Positions 1-10,585 of a stretch of DNA of 64,000 nt are shown one piece after another. Location: NCBI RefSeq assembly GCF_932526225.1, contig NC_064041.1:7647042-7711041 (forward strand), in the 5' to 3' direction. Within the stretch, counting starts at the first letter, position 1. Each line of letters opens with the position of its first letter. Position numbers and translations under genes: made by a program. A model generated the notes under the pieces. That model saw nothing but the letters and a program-made list of their open reading frames with translations, searched no databases and was not told where the DNA came from. The stretch comes from Nematostella vectensis. Its lineage: Eukaryota > Cnidaria > Anthozoa > Actiniaria > Edwardsiidae.

Positions 1-810
1 ACATTCATCTCTCGTGAAAGAAACATTGTATAACAACTAAACTTGGTAGGTGTCATGTATGTGTCAAGGGCGGTGCCAAGATATTGTCAAGTGATGCGTG
101 ACGTCATTGATGACGTCTCTTTAACAAAACTATCCCGATGTCATATCTATATTCATATATCCTAAACGAAACATCATATGACAACCAAACTTGGTATGTG
201 TCATGTATGTAACAAGGGGGGTGCAAGGGGGGTGTCACGTGATTGTGACGTTATCGATGACGTCACGAGAAGCAAAAATATGCTTCTATATGCTTATATT
301 TCACGAAGGAAACATCGTATGGCAACCAAACTCGGTAGGTGTCATGTAGGTGTCAAGAGAGATGCAACAATATGGTCACGTGTTGTGTGACGTCATCGAT
401 GACGTTACTTAAAGCAAAGAACGTGATAAAAAGCAAAACATTCATATCTCTTGAAAGAAACATTGTTTTACAACCAAACTTGGCAGATGTCATTTTGTGT
501 CAAGGAAGCTGCAAAAATATGGTCACATGATTTGTGACGTCATCGAGGATGTCACTAAAAGCAAAAATTCCGATTTCATTAAGAACAAAAATATCCATAT
601 CTAATGAAAAAAAACATCATATAACAACTAATCTTGGTATGTGTCATGAAGGTGTTATGGGGGTTGCAACAATTTGGTCAATGACGTCACTAGAATAAAA
701 CATATTCTGACGTCATCAAAGTAAAAAAAACAAGCGAAACAGGCATAACAAGTTGGTCGCGTGATCTGTGAAATCGTTGACGTCGTCAAAAACAAAAATA
801 TAATAATATT
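1..810. repeat. Degenerate tandem satellite, about 147 bp unit, with CRE-type palindromes
   Basis: A phrase like ATTCATATCT...GAAAGAAACAT recurs near 1, 149, 291, 441 and 589. Each unit continues with AACCAAACTTGGTAGGTGTCATG and then a TGACGTCATYGATGACGTC block (near 99, 244, 387 and 535). The block is close to a perfect 20 nt palindrome holding two CRE/ATF-type TGACGTCA cores. Units diverge toward the right end. The short ORFs inside are by-products of the repeat and show no protein character. Confidence 0.8.
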
Positions 811-873
811 TAACATTATAAATAATATTTATTAAGCGAAAACTAACAAAGATTTGGTCGTTTGGAGCTCCCT

Positions 874-890
874 TTTAGGCAATGCCTAAA
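874..890. repeat. 17-nt palindromic box (TTTAGGCA-N-TGCCTAAA), copy 1
   Basis: TTTAGGCA, one central base (A here), then TGCCTAAA, followed by TCTATAT. The same box with the same flank occurs at 10065-10081 (centre G) and, on the opposite strand, at 24745-24761. The shared flank suggests the tip of a dispersed repeat family. Confidence 0.6.
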
Positions 891-1540
891 TCTATATATT
901 AGAATTAAGGTGTGTGAATAGAATTGACCGTTTTATTGAGCAAATTGAGCCTACCCACTTTCTTTTCACGGGTAAAATCTTACCATTTGACTTTGTTTTA
1001 CTACAGCTCTGTCGATTTGATGAAGCATCGTTGTAAATCTCATGTATTGTCAGCTCATATTTCTTTAGGTTTGCAAGGGACAGGTTCTTATTCTTCATCG
1101 TTCTCAAACTTTTCGGATGATGACTGTTGTGCTGTGACAGTTTCTACTAGGCATGTTTGCTAAAAGACTTTTGGGTAAACTTTGGAAAAACACAGCTTTT
1201 TGTATCCCGCGAACGTGAAAAAATGACCTAAACTTATGATCAAAACAAACTAAGTTTGAGAATATTTGCATTCAAGCTTTTTTGCAGTGATATGTCAAAG
1301 AGATCAATTTAGTGTTAAAACCTATAGGGTTGGATTCACTTCCGCCGTATATTCAACCGGTAAAATTGCAATCGCTAAAGGTCAAATTTTAGGCCGAAAC
1401 GGGCAAAAAGACTATATTCTTATTCTACGCCAGATTTTTTTATTATATCCAAAAAATGACCCACGGGGTGTTTACAGGACCTTTTAGTAAACGCAGCCTG
1501 AATATAGTCATTACACTAAAATATTGTATTTATTCGCTTC
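891..1540. other. Unassigned AT-rich sequence
   Basis: Short overlapping ORFs occur on both strands, but none has recognisable protein motifs or splice structure. Nothing specific is visible. Confidence 0.4.
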
Positions 1541-1544
1541 AAAA

Positions 1545-1850
1545 CGTCTGCTGTTTTTGTTTGAGTTTATTTCTTCTATTGGGCGGCGTTTAAAGGGAAT
1601 CTTCATCTCCCATACATCGTCTTTAAATGCCTGTCGTTTCCGTTTTCTTTGGTTGTTGGTGAGGTTGTGGCGATGGGAATGTCATATTTCCCTTACGCAC
1701 ACCCTTTAATCGTCTGCCGCCTGAGTTTGTTTCCTTTGGTAGTGGCGATGGGCATGCCATTTCTTTCTTACTTACATCCTTTAAATGCCTGTTGTGGTTA
1801 GAGTTTTCTTCGGTTTTTGGCAATAGGAATGCCTCACCTCCTTTCACAGC
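1545..1850. repeat. Imperfect tandem repeat, about 84 bp unit, 3-3.5 copies
   Basis: The phrase CTTTAAATGCCTG...TTTCTTTGGT followed by GGCGATGGGAATGxCAT recurs near 1622, 1706 and 1788, with a more diverged partial copy near 1545. Copies differ by small indels and substitutions. No coding function is evident. Confidence 0.55.
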
Positions 1851-2009
1851 CTTGGTTTGCAGCAGTGCATCCTCCCTGAAAACAAATTATCCGTATTTCT
1901 TATAATTTGTTTTTATATACTGGGAATATTACACCTTTTGCTGTTCATTAACGGGAGAGGGACATTAATTTGTGCAAAAAGTTACATCGATAGCATGTAT
2001 TGTACCTTC

Positions 2010-3690
2010 ATCAACATCGCACGAATGTGGAATTGTCGGGAACTAGAACACCTTAGAAGGGAGTGCAATTATCTGAGAAGAGAAGGGGCGAAACACAAGG
2101 CAGAAGTGGGCAACAACAGTATCAGCCGCAACACCAGCTACCACAGCTACATCAGCCTACCTTGTTACCCCCTCCTACGAACAATTATTATTCGCAGCAA
2201 TAACAACCGCCAAGATATATCAGTTTCAGGGAAACCAGTGCTAGTCGGGCTCAAGGGTCGTAGGTCGGCTACAGATTATTTAAAGTGGAAGTGGTGGTTA
2301 AGACCGGAAGTATGGTGAATCCTGAAGACAGATACGCAGTTAAGGGTGCGAGCGTTTTCACCACTACTTATAGGGGAGGAGGTATCTATTGAGAACTGAC
2401 CATTCAGCTCTTCGGTGGATTGGTAATTTCAAACCCTGAAGGACAAATCGCGAGATGGATTCAGCCTGTTCAACAGTACGACTTCTCTATTGTTCATCGC
2501 AAAGGCTGTTTGCATGGCAATGCTGGTTGGATAGGGGCCTTGGTCGCTCGACATGGAAAGAGAATTCCTCATCCTCTGCGGAGGCCTACTGTGCGCTGTG
2601 GGACAGTTTGGTGTTAAAGGACGGTGTGCTCTTACGAAAGTGGGAAAGTAATGTCGGAAGTCAAATAACACTTCTTCTCGTTGTGCCTAACAGTAAGAGA
2701 AAAGAGGTGATGTTTTCCCTGCATGATTTGGTAACGGCAGGGTATTTCGGAAAAAAAATAGAGATGGAAAAGAATACGTCTTTTCTGGATAGGGTGTAAC
2801 AGAGATATTGGGGAGTCATGTAGAAGATGAGACGTTTGTGCTGCGAGGAAGGGTCCTCAGAGGAGACCAAGGAGTCCATTACAAATTTACCGTGTTGGTG
2901 AACCAGGGAAACGTATTTCGATCGATATTACCGGGCCACTGCCAAGAACAGAAGAGGAGAACCGGTATTTGCTTGTCGTAATGGACTTCTTCTCTAAACG
3001 GCCGAAAGCATACTCAATTCCAAACCAGGAGGCTGGTACAGTAGCAGAGGATCTTGTGGCTCATTACATCTCTTGTTTTGGCGTACCATTGGAACTTCTC
3101 TCTGATCAAGGGAGGAATTTCGAGTTGCAAGTGTTCCTTGAAGTCTATAAACTATTAGGCATCAACAAGACTAGGACCACTCCTGCACATCTAGAGTCAG
3201 ACGGCATGATCAAAAGGTATAACAGGACTATTAAAGATTATCTCGCCAAGTTTTCGGCTGCAAATCAGCAAACTTGGGATCGGAACGTTCCGCTCGCACT
3301 ACTGGCATATCGTTCTGCAGTTCATGAGGCTACCGGGTACACACCAGCTTGTATGATGCTCGGTCGTGAGTTGCGGTTACCAATAATGATGTTTGAACGA
3401 CCAATGAGGAATGAAAGTGGAAGTGGCCTGGGTATATCAGAGATCTTCGTGAGCGCATGGAAGCAGTGCGTGCTGACGCAAGGGGTAATCTCAGGAAAGA
3501 AACAGAAACCAGAAGGACCGGTATGATCTCCGCGCTAACACCGGAGGCCTTGAATCTGGAGATCCTGTGTGGTACCAGAATCCTCGCGGAACTAAGGCAT
3601 GACCCTATATCGTCACCGCAAGGCTAAATGACATTACCTATAGAATACAAAAAGATGGCAGAAGCAAGCCAAAGGTAGTACATCGACAAC
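2010..3690 (+). pseudogene. Decayed Ty3/Gypsy retrotransposon (Gag knuckle, RNase H end, integrase), left part
   Basis: A degenerate CCHC zinc knuckle (C-x4-H-x4-C, 2034-2066; the first Cys is lost) is followed by Gln/Pro-rich Gag-tail sequence in another frame. Protease and most of RT are absent. From about 2390 the end of RNase H is readable (TDHSALRW, then IVHRKG.LHGNA) across a frameshift. The integrase core is open from about 2910 through 3526: first Asp in SIDITGPLP, second in LSDQG. The position 35 residues later is Lys (AAA, 3212-3214, SDGMIKRYNRT) where the family has the catalytic Glu. The element is therefore inactive. It is interrupted by a LINE after 3690 and resumes at 6577. Confidence 0.85.
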
Positions 3691-6576
3691 ATATTTACAA
3701 CATATTTTTTTATTAGCACCCTCTATTATACAGATATTACTTATTAAATAAGAAAAGGAGAAAAATAAATATAATTTTTATAATTGGGCACCAGCCGCAT
3801 TAAGAAATAGCATAGCTAATCGAGCTTAAGCGGCTAGGTCAAGCGGAAAATTGCATGGGTAAACAACATGATACATCAATATAATATCAATACAAACAGA
3901 AACGAAAAACAAACGACAATAAATGCACGCACAAGAACAAAACACGCACAAGCAAGGGGAGGTCGATTATAGGGATCATTTATATATAGGAGAGAATCTT
4001 AAGTTTGTAAATTACAACAATAATAGAGTTAGCTTTTGTAACGATCTAAAAGAGAGCTGATCATTAGTGTCTTGAAACTGGAGCGAGATTTAGATTTATA
4101 ATCATCCTGAATATCGTTCCAGATTTTTACACCAAGAAAGCGAATGTTAAATTTGCCATAGTTTGTGCGTATCTTAGGCAGGTAATAAGTCTTCCTACTA
4201 GCAAGTCTTGTATTATATTGATGTATCCTGTTAATATTTGTGAAAAATGATTTGAAGACAGATGGCAAATGATCTGAATGGAAGTCATACATAAACAGTG
4301 CATTGTTAAGATAGATTATGTCATGAAGTTTGAGGAGACTAAGTTGGTAGAATAATGGATTTGAAGGGGTCCTAAAATCAGAAAAAGTTAATATTCTAAT
4401 TGCCCTTTTCTGAAGTATAAAAAGGGGCTGAAGAGTAGTTGCATAGGTGTTGCCCCAGGTCACAACTGAGTAAGTTAGAAATGGAAATAGTAATGTATAG
4501 TAAAGCATTTTTAGGACTGAAATATTTACATAATGTCTTATTTTTGAGAGAACACCAATGCAACGTTTGATCTTTTTAGCTATATGAAGTATCTGATATT
4601 TCCAGCTAAGATTTGAGTCAATATAGATGCCTAGATATTTGATGTACTTCTCTTTCTTGATGCATTTGCCATTTATCTTAATACTTAGAATATAATTAGA
4701 GATTTTCTGTGGTGGATGAAAAATGATGAAGTTTGTTTTATCAATATTTAGAGAGAGCTTATTGGCAGCAAGCCAGCTAGAAACATGAAGAAGATTTTCG
4801 TTGATACAGGATTCCAGAGCAAGCAAACTACTGTTCGAGTAAAATAGGTTAGTGTCATCAGCAAAGATATGAAAATCAAATATACTACTGCATCTATGAA
4901 AGTCATTGATATAAATAAGAAATAAGAGGGGGCCAAGTACTGAACCCTGTGGGACTCCATGAGTGAGGACAACTTCATCAGATTCTGAATTATTAACTGA
5001 CACAAATAGCCTTCTATTTGACAAGTATGATGAAAACCATTCATTTGCAATTCCACGAATTCCGTAGTGAGCAAGTTTGCTAATAAGAATTTTATGATCA
5101 ACTGTGTCAAATGCTTTTGAGAAGTCGAGGAATATCCCACAGGAATACTGGCCCTCCTCTATAGCCCTTTGAATTTTGTCTACAATTAGAAGTGTTGCAT
5201 GAAAAGTAGTGTGTTGCTCTCGGAATCCAAATTGCTTGTCATAGAGAATATTATATTTGTTAATAAAGGCAATAAGTCTTTTATACATTAGTTTCTCCAA
5301 GATTTTGTTAAAAATTGAAAGCAGCGAGATTGGTCTATAATTATCCATGCAGCTAGCTGAATCTTTTTTATGAATTGGAATTGTTTTTGCAATTTTAAAC
5401 TGATCCGGGACACAGCCATTACTAAATGAGTGATTGTATAATATTTCCAAGGGTACTGATAAATAGGACTTCAAAAATTTTAGAAGGCAAACTGGGATGC
5501 TATAAGGACCTGATGCCTTGGAGGGATTTAACCCAGAAATAATATCCTCTATCTCAAATGCTGTGACCGGAGAAAGGACAAAACTGTTTACTAGCGGTGG
5601 ACCAAGGAAGGATTCAGGACTTCTATCTACATGTGGAATTTTACTAGCAAGCTGACTACCAATTGTAGCAAAAAAGTTATTAAAGGCTATTGCAATAGCT
5701 TTGGGGTCTTTGACTGGCTTATTATTAATGATAAGTTTGGAGGGTTGGTTTGAGCAAGTAGGCTTTGTTGTTATCAATTCCTTAATACCTGACCAAATAT
5801 TTTTTATATTCTTACTATTGGTAGCAAAGTAATTCTGATAGTAGTTCTGTTTGCTAGTTCTAATAAGCTGACTAATCTTATTGCGATAGCATTTGTATTT
5901 TGAGAGGTAGTACTCACTTCTAGATACAAGATATTTTTTATAGAATTTGTCCTTCAACTTGATTGATGTTATAATGCCCTTGGTAATCCAAGGCTTGGAA
6001 AGTGATTTAATCTCCTTTCTTGTCCGTTTCCTCAGGGGAACATGTTTGTCAATAATAGCAGAAATATTTGAGAAAAAGGATTGAAATATATCGTTAACAT
6101 TTTTCGATCCATCATTAGATGGTAGGACATCAATCCAGTTGAAGGACTGAATATCTGATAATAATGCTTCTTTATCAAGCTTGGAGAAATCTCGTTTGTA
6201 CATTTTGTAACTCTGGGGTAAAGGTGCTAATTTATTAATAATTAAGAAATTAGGAAGATGATCTGTAATTCCAGTAAGTATATTTCCACTTAGGGTCTGA
6301 TGTTCCAGGGAATTGAAAAAAATGCTATCGATTAAAGTTGCCGAGTGTTCAGTGATTCTGGTGGGCTTTAATATATGAGGGTGAAAGTGGTAAGCACCCA
6401 GGCTATTTACAAAGTCATTTGTGTCAGAATTAGAGTCATAATTGAGCAAATTCAAATTAAAATCGCCCATTATTAAACAGAACTTGTTTTCTTTGCTTAC
6501 TCGTTCCACAATATCATACAAAAAATTGAGGGTTGTATCTAGATTACTATTTGGATGTCGATAAATAGTCCCACAG
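3691..6576 (-). mobile_element. 5'-truncated CR1/L2-type LINE inserted in the Gypsy element
   Basis: Minus-strand non-LTR retrotransposon that starts inside its endonuclease domain at the motif IYRHPN. Its 3' UTR runs through 3691-4028 and ends in two copies of a 10-11 nt AATATGTTGTA-like tail, as is common for CR1/L2 elements. ACATCGACAA (3680-3689) and ACATCGCAA (6577-6585) flank it and may be an imperfect target-site duplication. Gypsy coding sequence resumes directly to the right, so this insertion is younger than the Gypsy copy. Confidence 0.85.
4029..6521 (-). CDS. LINE ORF2-type polyprotein (endonuclease fragment, reverse transcriptase, C-terminal domain)
   Basis: Uninterrupted frame of 830 codons. 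It begins with the end of an AP endonuclease (GDFNLNLL and, later, TDHLPN) and then the RT: ASGPYSIP, NYRPISLL, the FLDFSKAFDTVDH block with the first catalytic Asp, GVPQGSVLGP, and FADDTNLF with the paired catalytic Asp residues. A C-terminal region rich in Lys, Tyr and Leu ends at a stop. The family copies its own RNA at a nick made by its endonuclease; this copy lacks the endonuclease N-terminus. The 6521 boundary is a TTG codon, not a true start: the frame stays open to the truncation point near 6576. The lack of any stop suggests a recent insertion. Confidence 0.9.
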   Translation of the reverse strand: MYDIVERVSKENKFCLIMGDFNLNLLNYDSNSDTNDFVNSLGAYHFHPHILKPTRITEHSATLIDSIFFNSLEHQTLSGNILTGITDHLPNFLIINKLAPLPQSYKMYKRDFSKLDKEALLSDIQSFNWIDVLPSNDGSKNVNDIFQSFFSNISAIIDKHVPLRKRTRKEIKSLSKPWITKGIITSIKLKDKFYKKYLVSRSEYYLSKYKCYRNKISQLIRTSKQNYYQNYFATNSKNIKNIWSGIKELITTKPTCSNQPSKLIINNKPVKDPKAIAIAFNNFFATIGSQLASKIPHVDRSPESFLGPPLVNSFVLSPVTAFEIEDIISGLNPSKASGPYSIPVCLLKFLKSYLSVPLEILYNHSFSNGCVPDQFKIAKTIPIHKKDSASCMDNYRPISLLSIFNKILEKLMYKRLIAFINKYNILYDKQFGFREQHTTFHATLLIVDKIQRAIEEGQYSCGIFLDFSKAFDTVDHKILISKLAHYGIRGIANEWFSSYLSNRRLFVSVNNSESDEVVLTHGVPQGSVLGPLLFLIYINDFHRCSSIFDFHIFADDTNLFYSNSSLLALESCINENLLHVSSWLAANKLSLNIDKTNFIIFHPPQKISNYILSIKINGKCIKKEKYIKYLGIYIDSNLSWKYQILHIAKKIKRCIGVLSKIRHYVNISVLKMLYYTLLFPFLTYSVVTWGNTYATTLQPLFILQKRAIRILTFSDFRTPSNPLFYQLSLLKLHDIIYLNNALFMYDFHSDHLPSVFKSFFTNINRIHQYNTRLASRKTYYLPKIRTNYGKFNIRFLGVKIWNDIQDDYKSKSRSSFKTLMISSLLDRYKS

Positions 6577-6858
6577 ACATCGCAATAAGCTGTGGCGGTA
6601 TGAGGGAAGGGCAGCGCCTACATGGCTCGGTCTGGCTGGATATATCGACACCGCTGATGAAGACAAGGGAAATGCTTACGGGAATGATGGAGTAACTGAT
6701 AGGAATGTTAGAGACACAAATATAGAAGACGATGGTGTTGAATCATGCGATTCTCGCCCATCAAGGACAAGAACTGTTCCTTTAAGATTTAAAGACTACG
6801 TTATGTTATTTGTAAAAGCTTTTATACGAGACAGATATCATCTTTGGAAGGGGGGTAG
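6577..6858 (+). pseudogene. Gypsy polyprotein C-terminus (right part, after the LINE)
   Basis: Sequence resumes as a Gypsy post-integrase tail (EGRAAPTWLGLAGYID in frame) and ends with an Arg-rich motif, SRTRTVPLRFKDYVM, like many Gypsy Pol C-termini. A purine run (about 6846-6858) just before TGTCATGAG resembles a polypurine tract. This joins on to the fragment ending at 3690. Confidence 0.7.
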
Positions 6859-7070
6859 TGTCATGAGTATTGCAGGAGACATTGTCTGTTATACTAACAC
6901 CAAGGGACATTCTCTAGATATTTGCACGTGCGCTTGCTTCACTTAGTTATGTAGTTTTTTTAAGTAGTTGTATCCAACCTGATATTGAGTTGAATTCGGT
7001 TAGTAGTACTAAGGTTATGAAATACAGTTATCTCGATTAAAAAAGGCCTCTCTTCTACGCATCCGAAAAC
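6859..7070 (+). repeat. Probable 3' LTR start of the Gypsy element
   Basis: TGTCATGAGTATTGCAGG follows the candidate polypurine tract and starts with the canonical TG. No second LTR copy is present in the window, so the 3' boundary (about 7070 here) is a guess. Confidence 0.4.
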
Positions 7071-7600
7071 AAGGCTGTAATTCATTTATCCAGTGTCCAG
7101 TAACATGTAAATGAACAATATCATCGTTTACATAAACACGCAGCTCGATATGTCCAACTACGTGTCGAGTGAAAAGCTACGAATAAAATATCTGTTTTTA
7201 CCTTGTTGAAGTTGGCGAGTTCGCCGTGTCCACAGGGAGAACATCATCCATAATGGTAGATGCTTATACAAAGAAGAATTTAAAACCTAAAACAAAGACC
7301 TTAACTGATAATAGTGAAGAAAGAAAAATGAAGACCCAAAAAGAAAGACCCTTTTGATTAGTTTAACCTAGTTTTAACCAAGTTAGATCACAGCAGCCCA
7401 TGGCAACCGGCAGAGATGTGTATTGCGCATGCTCAGGCAACCCAAGTCTACTGTCAGTAATTCTTTAAATGAATGTATGGAGGAAATCGATTCGTTTAAA
7501 AATATATATCGTAAAAATAAAACAACAGATCTTAAAATATCATATCTGAGTCTTCTTTTATCTCATTTTCCCCCATTGAATGCTTATATAAGAAGTTTAA
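7071..7600. other. Unassigned sequence
   Basis: Mixed AT-rich sequence. One exon-like stretch lies on the minus strand at 7203-7252 (ATG, 16 codons, GTAAAA donor), but no partner exon was found. No other support for a gene. Confidence 0.3.
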
Positions 7601-7679
7601 CGCCCGCCAAGAGTAGTGTTTTTCTATCTGTATACAGTATAATTCTTATTTACATAGAAACAAAACTCGTGGCGGGCAT
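7601..7679. repeat. Short fold-back element (79 bp)
   Basis: CGCCCGCCAAGAGTAGTGTT at the left is matched by the inverted sequence AACAAAACTCGTGGCGGGCA at the right, with about 35 nt between them. It could fold into an imperfect hairpin and resembles a very small MITE. Confidence 0.5.
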
Positions 7680-7715
7680 CGAACTCGCACATTAGGGACC
7701 TTAAGCAACGACAAC

Positions 7716-7748
7716 CAGTCTACGGAACAGATGCTCATTTGCATAAGC
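7716..7748 (-). repeat. 33-nt block shared (inverted) with the LTR at 13701-13733
   Basis: The reverse complement is identical to 13701-13733, inside the presumed LTR of the second Gypsy remnant. It includes the octamer ATGCAAAT. Flanking sequences are unrelated. Confidence 0.7.
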
Positions 7749-7749
7749 C

Positions 7750-9600
7750 ACTGTCTGGCGTCCTCGATTCCATGCGACGCCATTTTCTGCCATTTGTCAT
7801 GACAACAGCCCACGCTTTGACGAAGGCGATGTTTTGCGAAGTTTTATTACATTTATAACATTAGATAGTATGCTCGCCTGTTATACTTTTTAAACAAAAA
7901 TTATCATGATAATAAGGTATAGGGGTTAACTTATTTTATGAAAGCAAAATAACTTCCTAAGATTTTAGCGATATTTTGAAGAGAATGAATCACATGAGAA
8001 AAGTTCTAACTCACTAAATTCCACATTTCTGGTACATCCAGTCATAAGCAAAGTTAAAAGCCGAGACTCACAGCATAGCTAAAAATGTTATTTTACTTAA
8101 TCTGAGTGAACTCCGAGCTCATATTTCCACCTGGTTTAAAAATTATTAAACGATTACGGACTTGCATGGTTTTACCGTCTCCAAGCCGCAAAGCACGCAT
8201 GTAGTTGTATTCTAAATATCTCAAAAAGACGTGGAAATCGCTGGAAAGTTTGTATTGGACGTTTGATAAGAATTCCTTTAGGAATTTGTCTTGGAGGTCT
8301 GATTTCCGTAGCACCCTTTATTTAAGAGCAATAAGTCCTTCAATAACAAAGACATGCAACAACAGCCAATAATTATGTTTACTTCCAAAAAAAATTTTTG
8401 GTAGTCATAGACTCGTTTTATGAAAATCATGTACCATATATGAATCTCCAACTAAGAAACTCTCGGTGTGTGAAAGATAGGCTCCAGATTCTAACGCGTT
8501 TCAAAATAGGAGGATAAATTCAAAAGAGTGTCGTTCACTCGGTCTCGACTAAATCTTTGTTCTAGCCGTAGAAGCGTGCGTAAATGGCAAAAGAATGAAA
8601 TGAACAAGTGACTGTGCGTTCCAGCATGACAACTGCGTTAAAAATAAACTTCCCTCTTTTTTTCCCAAAATTGTGTTTATTTGGACTAAATAAAATCTTG
8701 TTATTATGCGTGAACATTACTCTTTAGGATGAGGCACAATTTAGAAAATGAAAACGAATAAAACGCTCAAAATATATTTTTTTTCACGTCCTAGAGATTT
8801 TATGCTAATGGTCGAGCATGATTAGTTATTGTAAATATCCTCTTCGCATTAAATAATTGTGGTTAGACACCAAGGGAGAGGGTAGAAGAGAAGCGAGAGA
8901 TACCTTTTAAGCTTCTTTGAAACTAGAAAGATCTATTTTGGTACTCCGCCTGAAGAAAAATGCCATTTATATGATAGTGTAGTCTGTTTCTTTTGTAAAA
9001 TTTGTTTTTTTTACCAGCTTTTAAGCAAAGCGATTCAGTCAAATCAAAATGTAAACATATGACCAATGATTGATATTTAAAAAAAAATACTTTGTAAACA
9101 GGTCCTCTATGACAAGAGTCATAAAACTGTCATGTGACCTATTTTCCGGTTAAAAGCGGTTAAAAATCGAGAGGTTGAAAACTCATTTATACCACGCAGT
9201 GCATGTTGCAGTGCTCCAAAATGGTTAGTGAGAAAAAAGTTAAAAGACCCATTTTTAACTATGGTTGCAAATCAGACAGCCTTTGTTACATCAACTGTAT
9301 GCTAGATCAAAGGTAAACCCACGTGAGCCAATTGAGAGGTAATCAATGACAATTAATTTTATAATTTTGAATAGAAGCTTTAAACGACCAGAAAGGCGTA
9401 ATGCGCCACTAAAATTGGTGTGTGTTGTTGTTTAACAATATGCGTTTTATTTAAGTGAAGGAAAGAACCAAATACGACCGATCATCAAGATTTTTAAGAA
9501 ATTTCTAACATCATGTGAATGATTTACGAAGTTTGGCGATCAGCTTAGAAACTTTGAGTAAAACAGCCTTCTAACTCAAACTCCCAAATTCACTTTTCCA
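7750..9600. other. Unassigned intergenic sequence
   Basis: AT-rich with scattered short ORFs. A minus-strand frame at 8093-8314 (73 codons) has plausible composition but no recognised domain or convincing splice sites. A TTTTTT..GGGGGGAGGGG stretch begins just to the right. Nothing else is visible. Confidence 0.35.
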
Positions 9601-9957
9601 TACCTGTCAACCTCCGAAAATCTCAAGGCTTGAGAATTTTTTTGGGGGGAGGGGTGGGGTATATTCATTTTTTGGTGAGGGGTGGGTATAACCTCGCAGG
9701 CGTTAGCGTAAAGAAAGCTTTCGCGAACAAATCCACTTATAGATCTCACGAGGGTGTTAGATAAATTGCGCTGCGCAAGGGAATAATTGTTTTAAATATT
9801 TTAAAAGATAATAGGAAAAATGACGATTTTCTGTAGAATAATTTTTTGGAAGCGATAAAAATCGCTAAAAGCGGGAGATTTGGTGCTCAACGAGGGAAAA
9901 GGGAAAAGGGGTCCAAAATCTTGAGACTCCCGCCTAATGCGGGAGAGTTGACAGGTA
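9601..9957. mobile_element. MITE-like element with TACCTGTCAAC termini (357 bp)
   Basis: The left end TACCTGTCAACCTCC and the right end GGAGAGTTGACAGGTA are inverted copies. Just inside, AATCTCAAGGCTTGAG on the left corresponds to ATCTTGAGACTCCCG on the right. The internal CTCCCGCCTAATGCGGGAG is itself a small hairpin. If TA is the target duplication, the element core starts with CCTGTCAAC. There is no coding capacity. Confidence 0.6.
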
Positions 9958-10064
9958 TGCATATGGTGCCGTTTTTGTGGGTGGTGGAACATGATGCATA
10001 ATGAAAGTGCAGGGAAGGGGGTTCTACACAAGTTTATGCTGAAAAAAGTCATGCTGGCTCCGCT

Positions 10065-10081
10065 TTTAGGCAGTGCCTAAA
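10065..10081. repeat. 17-nt palindromic box, copy 2
   Basis: TTTAGGCA-G-TGCCTAAA preceded by GGCTCCGCT and followed by TCTATATGT. See the copy at 874. Confidence 0.6.
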
Positions 10082-10583
10082 TCTATATGTTAAGTTCCTT
10101 TGAAACACGTCTGCACACTGATGTCGTAACCGGCAAGAAAAGTTTAGCCCTTCGGTCACAAATCAACATTTTAATTCGCAGCAGGTCACGTGCCAGCCCC
10201 ATAGGTATAGAAATGGTCTATAACTAGGCGACTCAGTTTTTGTGGTCAATGACGTCATTGTCACAAGCTGCCAGCCATCCAGCCGCGATCTGCCTCGGCC
10301 CATGCCTCCAGAGCGCGCAAAACAATATGGCGGATGAGTATTTCTGCCCCTCTCAAAAATACACGAAAACTGACTGCAGAAAAGCCAAGAATTGTCGAAA
10401 AAGAAGTGCTTGAAAAAAATCATTGTGGGAATGCTAACCACGGATATGAACTTGTCTAATTATGTGCAAAAGACTGTGTAAAAGCCACTAAGGTGCAGGA
10501 TTGCGGATTATCAAAATATCATGATTGTTTATCATTCATTTGATAATTGATAATTTGATATTTCAATGACTTTTTAGTGATAA
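10082..10583. other. Unassigned sequence, then AT-rich target of the pogo-like element
   Basis: No gene is recognised. From about 10500 the sequence becomes rich in ATATCA and TGATAAT words, like the sequence on the other side of the element at 11690-11960, so the element sits inside this AT-rich repeat. Confidence 0.4.
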
Positions 10584-10585
10584 TA

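Noticed and set aside
1-810. CRISPR-like array because of regular repeats
   Set aside because: Units are about 147 bp and diverged throughout, with no unique spacers and no cas genes; the other sequence is clearly animal nuclear DNA.
1857-2318. 153-codon ORF taken as a single protein
   Set aside because: Its first part is unrelated sequence; only the short zinc-knuckle part near 2034-2066 is recognisable Gypsy Gag, and the following Gln-rich stretch lies in another frame.
7203-7252. Minus-strand ATG exon with GTAAAA donor
   Set aside because: Only 16 codons, and no matching downstream exon was found in the adjacent sequence.
8093-8314. 73-codon minus-strand ORF
   Set aside because: Composition is plausible, but there is no domain, no clear splice sites and no neighbour exon.
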